DNA from: Methylogaea oryzae
Lineage (GTDB): Bacteria; Pseudomonadota; Gammaproteobacteria; Methylococcales; Methylococcaceae
DNA length: 64,000 nt
Direction: 5' to 3'
Assembly (NCBI RefSeq): GCF_019669985.1
Contig: NZ_AP019782.1
Span: forward strand, 2,226,001-2,290,000
The notes beneath the pieces were generated by a model. The model worked only from the letters and a program-made list of their open reading frames with translations. It searched no databases and was not told where the DNA came from. Each line of letters begins with the position of its first letter. Position 1 is the stretch's first letter. A program made the position numbers and the translations under genes. Positions 62,001 through 64,000 of the stretch are shown piece after piece.

Positions 62001-62378
62001 CAGCAACAACGTGAACTCCCGCAGCACATGCCCTTGCGACCATTGCAGTTCGACCAGGAAACTGACGAACGGCTCGCGGATGGTTTCCGTGGAAGTGATC
62101 TTGACCGCCGGTGCGGTGCGGCCCTTGGAGACGATTTCGAAACGCAGGCCCGTCAGATAATAGGGACGCTCGATGCCGGCCTTGGCGAAGGCTTCGGCGG
62201 GAGCCAAATTGACGCGCAGGTCCTCCAGCGATTCGCCGGACGAGGTGACTAAGGCGACTTCCGCATTGAGCCTTTGATTGAGCGCGGAATACAGCTTAAT
62301 TTCACCGGTACCCAGTGCGGCGGCACTGAGTGGCGTCATCAGTCCCATGATGGCCAGTGTCTTGGAAATCTTCTGCAC
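59028..62378 (-). CDS. fimV: FimV-family pilus assembly/cell-pole protein
   Basis: 1116 residues from GTG 62378, with GAGGAG eight bases upstream. Signal peptide, the conserved FimV N-terminal domain (GEIKLYSALNQRLNAEV and REFTLLLDPP), a LysM domain (AGETLWSIAKTLA near 178), a coiled coil (about 305-340), a Pro/Ala-rich stretch, a membrane span (about 495-515), a long acidic cytoplasmic region, TPR-like helices and the C-terminal FimV motif (TKLDLAKAYVDMENPEAA). Organises type IV pilus or pole assembly. Usual neighbour of asd in gammaproteobacteria. Its acidic region has repeated units, listed separately. Confidence 0.93.
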   Translation of the reverse strand: MQKISKTLAIMGLMTPLSAAALGTGEIKLYSALNQRLNAEVALVTSSGESLEDLRVNLAPAEAFAKAGIERPYYLTGLRFEIVSKGRTAPAVKITSTETIREPFVSFLVELQWSQGHVLREFTLLLDPPSMFKDRKPAARSLAQREAPVAAAPAAGANAAPDSFKGAAYGPVRAGETLWSIAKTLAADSSVSIEQMVAALYEANPQSFEKGSINRIAVGSILRVPERSAVLSYGIAEAKKLIAAGHGVAKHEGARRAAQAKAESAAQQEPAGDKPLTLLAPERNAGTAKKPASATAKGELAMEIADTVKQENENIRSRLSGLEQQLQLMQRLLTLKDEQIAALQAGKPMPAIPANLEAPAPTPEAKPAEAPAPAAAPPAAVEAAPAVVPPVAEVAPAAPAPAVAAPPQAAEGEAAKAAGAASPESPAAPVAAPAAASEPSAAAIPPQPATPAAAQPPAAAAAEPSAPPPPAAPPAAKPPAPAPQPAVVEEPSFLSDPFMAGILGAVGLMVGGLALLAIKRRRAALADLDHDLSQQEIRPINVAQPAESGSQESGAAAGLVSSSQHGSFLSDFTPSDFDVLDTDNEAIDPISEADVYLAYGRYAQAEELIRQAINENPFRDECKLKLLEVFYTAHNREAFEQYAAELIEENKNNDQDFWARVLDMGRSLAPENPIFGSGKNDLPPARPAAPQPAPVAAASAPSAAVEEPEGDFSFDFDIEEAAPAVGATEPAAAEASAAPFDATIMSQSPMAAEVEHAPLAQPQEDVGGLSFDLGGFDVQPEAPVAAISTAPAPEDTEPSLAFDVSLPGDGAFSFAGAAQAAEPEQPPAAAASPEAVEHEPSLAFDVSLEDDSFSFAAAAPAPPAEPEAPAAAVAPAEEAEHEPSLEFDVSSLDDGGFSFAGVTQPPAAEIGSSSDDDDAGLSFDLGGFDLQPEVPPAKAESPKEPAEDEPSLEFDVSSLDDGGFSFAGVVQAPSAPDVPVEEEQGRSLDFDMSPMTANPAPAAAPAAAKETTELDLSEFAKMAPSASASAAVQDDEFSFDMNFDMSGQALAEQNAEAAPESVEVLTDMDEVETKLDLAKAYVDMENPEAAKLMLEEVLQQGDERQKLEAGELLARL
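59470..60080 (-). repeat. internal repeats in the acidic region of FimV
   Basis: The coding sequence repeats a unit built on EPSLxFDVS..DDxxFSFA four times (near 59475-59540, 59670-59735, 59815-59870 and 59930-59995). A second unit, GLSFDLGGFD-QPE, appears near 59590-59625 and 60040-60075. The first two copies of the main unit are nearly identical. These are degenerate tandem repeats separated by Pro/Ala linkers. Confidence 0.75.
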
Positions 62379-62459
62379 TACGCCGTCTCCTCGTCCTTAC
62401 CTTTCGGGATTCATTGCCACGCCCGCGCTGGGCCGTTGTACTCGCGAGAGTATGTTAGC

Positions 62460-63482
62460 CTACATATACCCTTTTACCAGTTCCTCGGCAATCTGCACGC
62501 TGTTCAGGGCCGCGCCCTTGCGCACGTTGTCCGATACCACCCAGAGGTTGATGCCGCGCGGATGGGAAATATCCTCCCTAATGCGGCCGACGAACACAGG
62601 GTCCTCGCCGGCGGACTCCGTGACGGCGGTGGGATAGCCGCCGGGCTCGCGCGTGTCGAGCACCACCACACCGGGCGCCTTATTTAACAATTCCCGGACC
62701 GCGTCGGCCGTGATCTTGCTCTTGGTTTCGATATGCACCGCCTCCGAATGGCCGAAAAACACCGGCACGCGCACGGCGGTGGGATTCACCTGGATGCTGT
62801 CGTCGCCGAGTATCTTGCGCGTCTCCCACACCATTTTCATTTCTTCCTTGGTGTAGCCGTTGTCCATGAACACGTCGATTTGCGGGAGCACGTTGAAAGC
62901 GATCTGCTTGGGATAGACCGACGGCTCGATGGGCTTGCCGTTGAGCAGCGCGGCGGTCTGGCCGGCCAGCTCCTCGATCGCCTTCTTGCCGGTGCCCGAC
63001 ACGGCCTGATAGGTGCAGACGTTGATGCGCTCGATGCCCACCGCGTCGTGGATGGGCTTGAGCGCCACCAGCATCTGGATGGTGGAGCAATTGGGATTGG
63101 CGATGATGCCGCGATTTTTGTGCTCGGCGATCTTGTGGGCGTTCACTTCCGGCACCACCAGCGGAATGTCGTCGTCGTAGCGGAACTGGGAAGTGTTGTC
63201 GATCACCACGCAACCGTGGCTGGCAGCGATGGGCGCCCAACGGGCCGACACGGAAGCGCCGGCGGAAAACAGGCCGATTTGCGCCTTCGACCAATCGAAG
63301 GTTTCCACGTCCTGCACCGTCAAATGACTGCCGTTGAATTCGATGCGACCGCCGGCGGAGCGGCTGCTGGCCAGGGGATAGACGTTGCCCACCGGGAACT
63401 TGCGCTGTTCCAGGATGGACAGCATGGTTTCGCCGACCGCGCCGGTGGCGCCGAGTACTGCTACATCGTAAGTCTTGCTCAT
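62460..63482 (-). CDS. asd: aspartate-semialdehyde dehydrogenase
   Basis: 340 residues from ATG 63482. N-terminal NADP loop VAVLGATGAVGETM, active-site Cys in IIANPNCSTIQM near 130, YQAVSGTGKKAIEEL near 157, HSEAVHIETK (His near 245). This is the short asd2-type form. Converts aspartyl phosphate to the semialdehyde for Lys, Met, Thr and cell-wall diaminopimelate. Thirteen bases downstream of leuB; the leuB-asd-fimV order is common in gammaproteobacteria. Confidence 0.97.
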   Translation of the reverse strand: MSKTYDVAVLGATGAVGETMLSILEQRKFPVGNVYPLASSRSAGGRIEFNGSHLTVQDVETFDWSKAQIGLFSAGASVSARWAPIAASHGCVVIDNTSQFRYDDDIPLVVPEVNAHKIAEHKNRGIIANPNCSTIQMLVALKPIHDAVGIERINVCTYQAVSGTGKKAIEELAGQTAALLNGKPIEPSVYPKQIAFNVLPQIDVFMDNGYTKEEMKMVWETRKILGDDSIQVNPTAVRVPVFFGHSEAVHIETKSKITADAVRELLNKAPGVVVLDTREPGGYPTAVTESAGEDPVFVGRIREDISHPRGINLWVVSDNVRKGAALNSVQIAEELVKGYM

Positions 63483-63495
63483 TTTCTCGACCTGC

Positions 63496-64000
63496 TCATT
63501 CTTGCCCGCGCATGGCGCCGACGATGGCGTTGCCCATATCGACGGTGCTGCACTTGATGGTGTGCTCCGAATAGATGTCGGCGGTGCGGTGGTCCTCCTC
63601 CAAAGCCTGCGCCACGGCCTTTTCGATACGGTCGGCATTGACCGTGTCGTTGAAGGTATAACGCAGCATCATGCCCAGGGACAGGATGGTGGCGATGGGA
63701 TTGGCGATGCCCTTGCCGGCGATGTCCGGCGCGGAACCGTGGATGGGCTCGTACATGCCCTTGCCGTTCTTGTCCATGGACGCCGACGGCAGCATGCCGA
63801 TGGAGCCGGTCAGCATGGCGGCGCAATCGGACAGGATGTCGCCGAACATGTTGTCGGTCAGCATCACGTCGAACTGCTTGGGATTGCGCACCAGCTGCAT
63901 GGCGGCGTTATCCACGTACATGTGGCTCAGTTCCACCTCGGGGTAGTCTTTATGCGTTTCGACCACCACCTGGCGCCACAGCTCGGTGCACTCCAGCACG
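63496..64000 (-). CDS. leuB: 3-isopropylmalate dehydrogenase, C-terminal part (cut by right edge)
   Basis: The last 168 residues are visible. [25 protein letters not shown] and [21 protein letters not shown] are the NAD- and substrate-binding signatures of LeuB. Third step of leucine biosynthesis: oxidative decarboxylation of 3-isopropylmalate. The frame is open to the window edge. Shares a strand and a 13-base gap with asd. Confidence 0.96.
   Translation of the reverse strand, partial: VLECTELWRQVVVETHKDYPEVELSHMYVDNAAMQLVRNPKQFDVMLTDNMFGDILSDCAAMLTGSIGMLPSASMDKNGKGMYEPIHGSAPDIAGKGIANPIATILSLGMMLRYTFNDTVNADRIEKAVAQALEEDHRTADIYSEHTIKCSTVDMGNAIVGAMRGQE

Noticed and set aside
1-64000. CRISPR arrays, insertion sequences, tRNA or rRNA genes, including at the borders of the AT-richer operon
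   Set aside because: I saw no regular short repeats, transposase frames, terminal inverted repeats or recognisable tRNA/rRNA sequence. Absence of divergent tRNAs cannot be fully excluded by eye.

Overview
The window is high-GC DNA, probably from a gammaproteobacterium. The right end (56.8-64 kb) carries housekeeping genes in an order typical of that class: relA, then a long fimV-type gene, asd and leuB. Nothing in the sequence fixes the genus. The other ~56.5 kb is one large secondary-metabolite locus that runs off the left edge. It encodes a trans-AT polyketide synthase/NRPS hybrid with an unusually large tailoring and efflux set.

Layout. 1-12.1 kb (minus): two megasynthase genes, the left one cut by the window. 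The complete one reads KS, degenerate AT-like region, ACP, ER, KS, ACP, heterocyclisation-type C domain, adenylation domain with a cysteine-like pocket, PCP. 12.4-13.0 kb: two small basic/charged proteins of unknown function. 13.1-14.9 kb (minus): two free-standing acyltransferases that serve the AT-less modules. 14.9-21.6 kb (plus): Sfp-type phosphopantetheinyl transferase, UbiB-like kinase, PfaD-type trans enoyl reductase and a tandem pair of P450s. 21.6-26.2 kb (minus): two stand-alone condensation-like acyltransferases and an A-PCP didomain with a valine-like pocket. 26.3-28.9 kb: small basic protein, third P450, small membrane protein. 29-34.6 kb (plus): beta-branching (HMG-CoA-synthase) cassette KS0-HCS-ECH1-ECH2, with a third condensation-like protein and an ACP translationally coupled to its end. 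34.6-36 kb: fourth P450. 36.07-36.26 kb: decayed 5' fragment of a condensation-like gene. 36.65-40.7 kb (plus): AT-richer operon of methyltransferase, MaoC-SDR fusion, FkbH-like protein and ACP. 40.9-44.8 kb: fourth condensation-like protein facing two more P450s. 45-50.8 kb: complete RND efflux operon. 51.3-56.5 kb: second tripartite pump (lipoprotein, DHA2 MFS, outer-membrane channel, EmrA-like adaptor). 56.8-64 kb: core genome.

How it may work. The synthase builds a polyketide carrying a cysteine-derived ring, with malonyl units delivered by the free ATs, a beta-branch installed by the HCS cassette and trans reduction by the PfaD protein. The most unusual aspect is repetition: six P450s, four C-like acyltransferases and three separate carrier proteins, sorted into three neighbourhoods. 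I read this as three acyl-decoration units, in which a P450 makes a hydroxyl, a dedicated carrier holds a small acyl or aminoacyl group and a C-like enzyme joins them. That is inference; the gene content and couplings are seen directly. The two pumps probably export the product and protect the producer.
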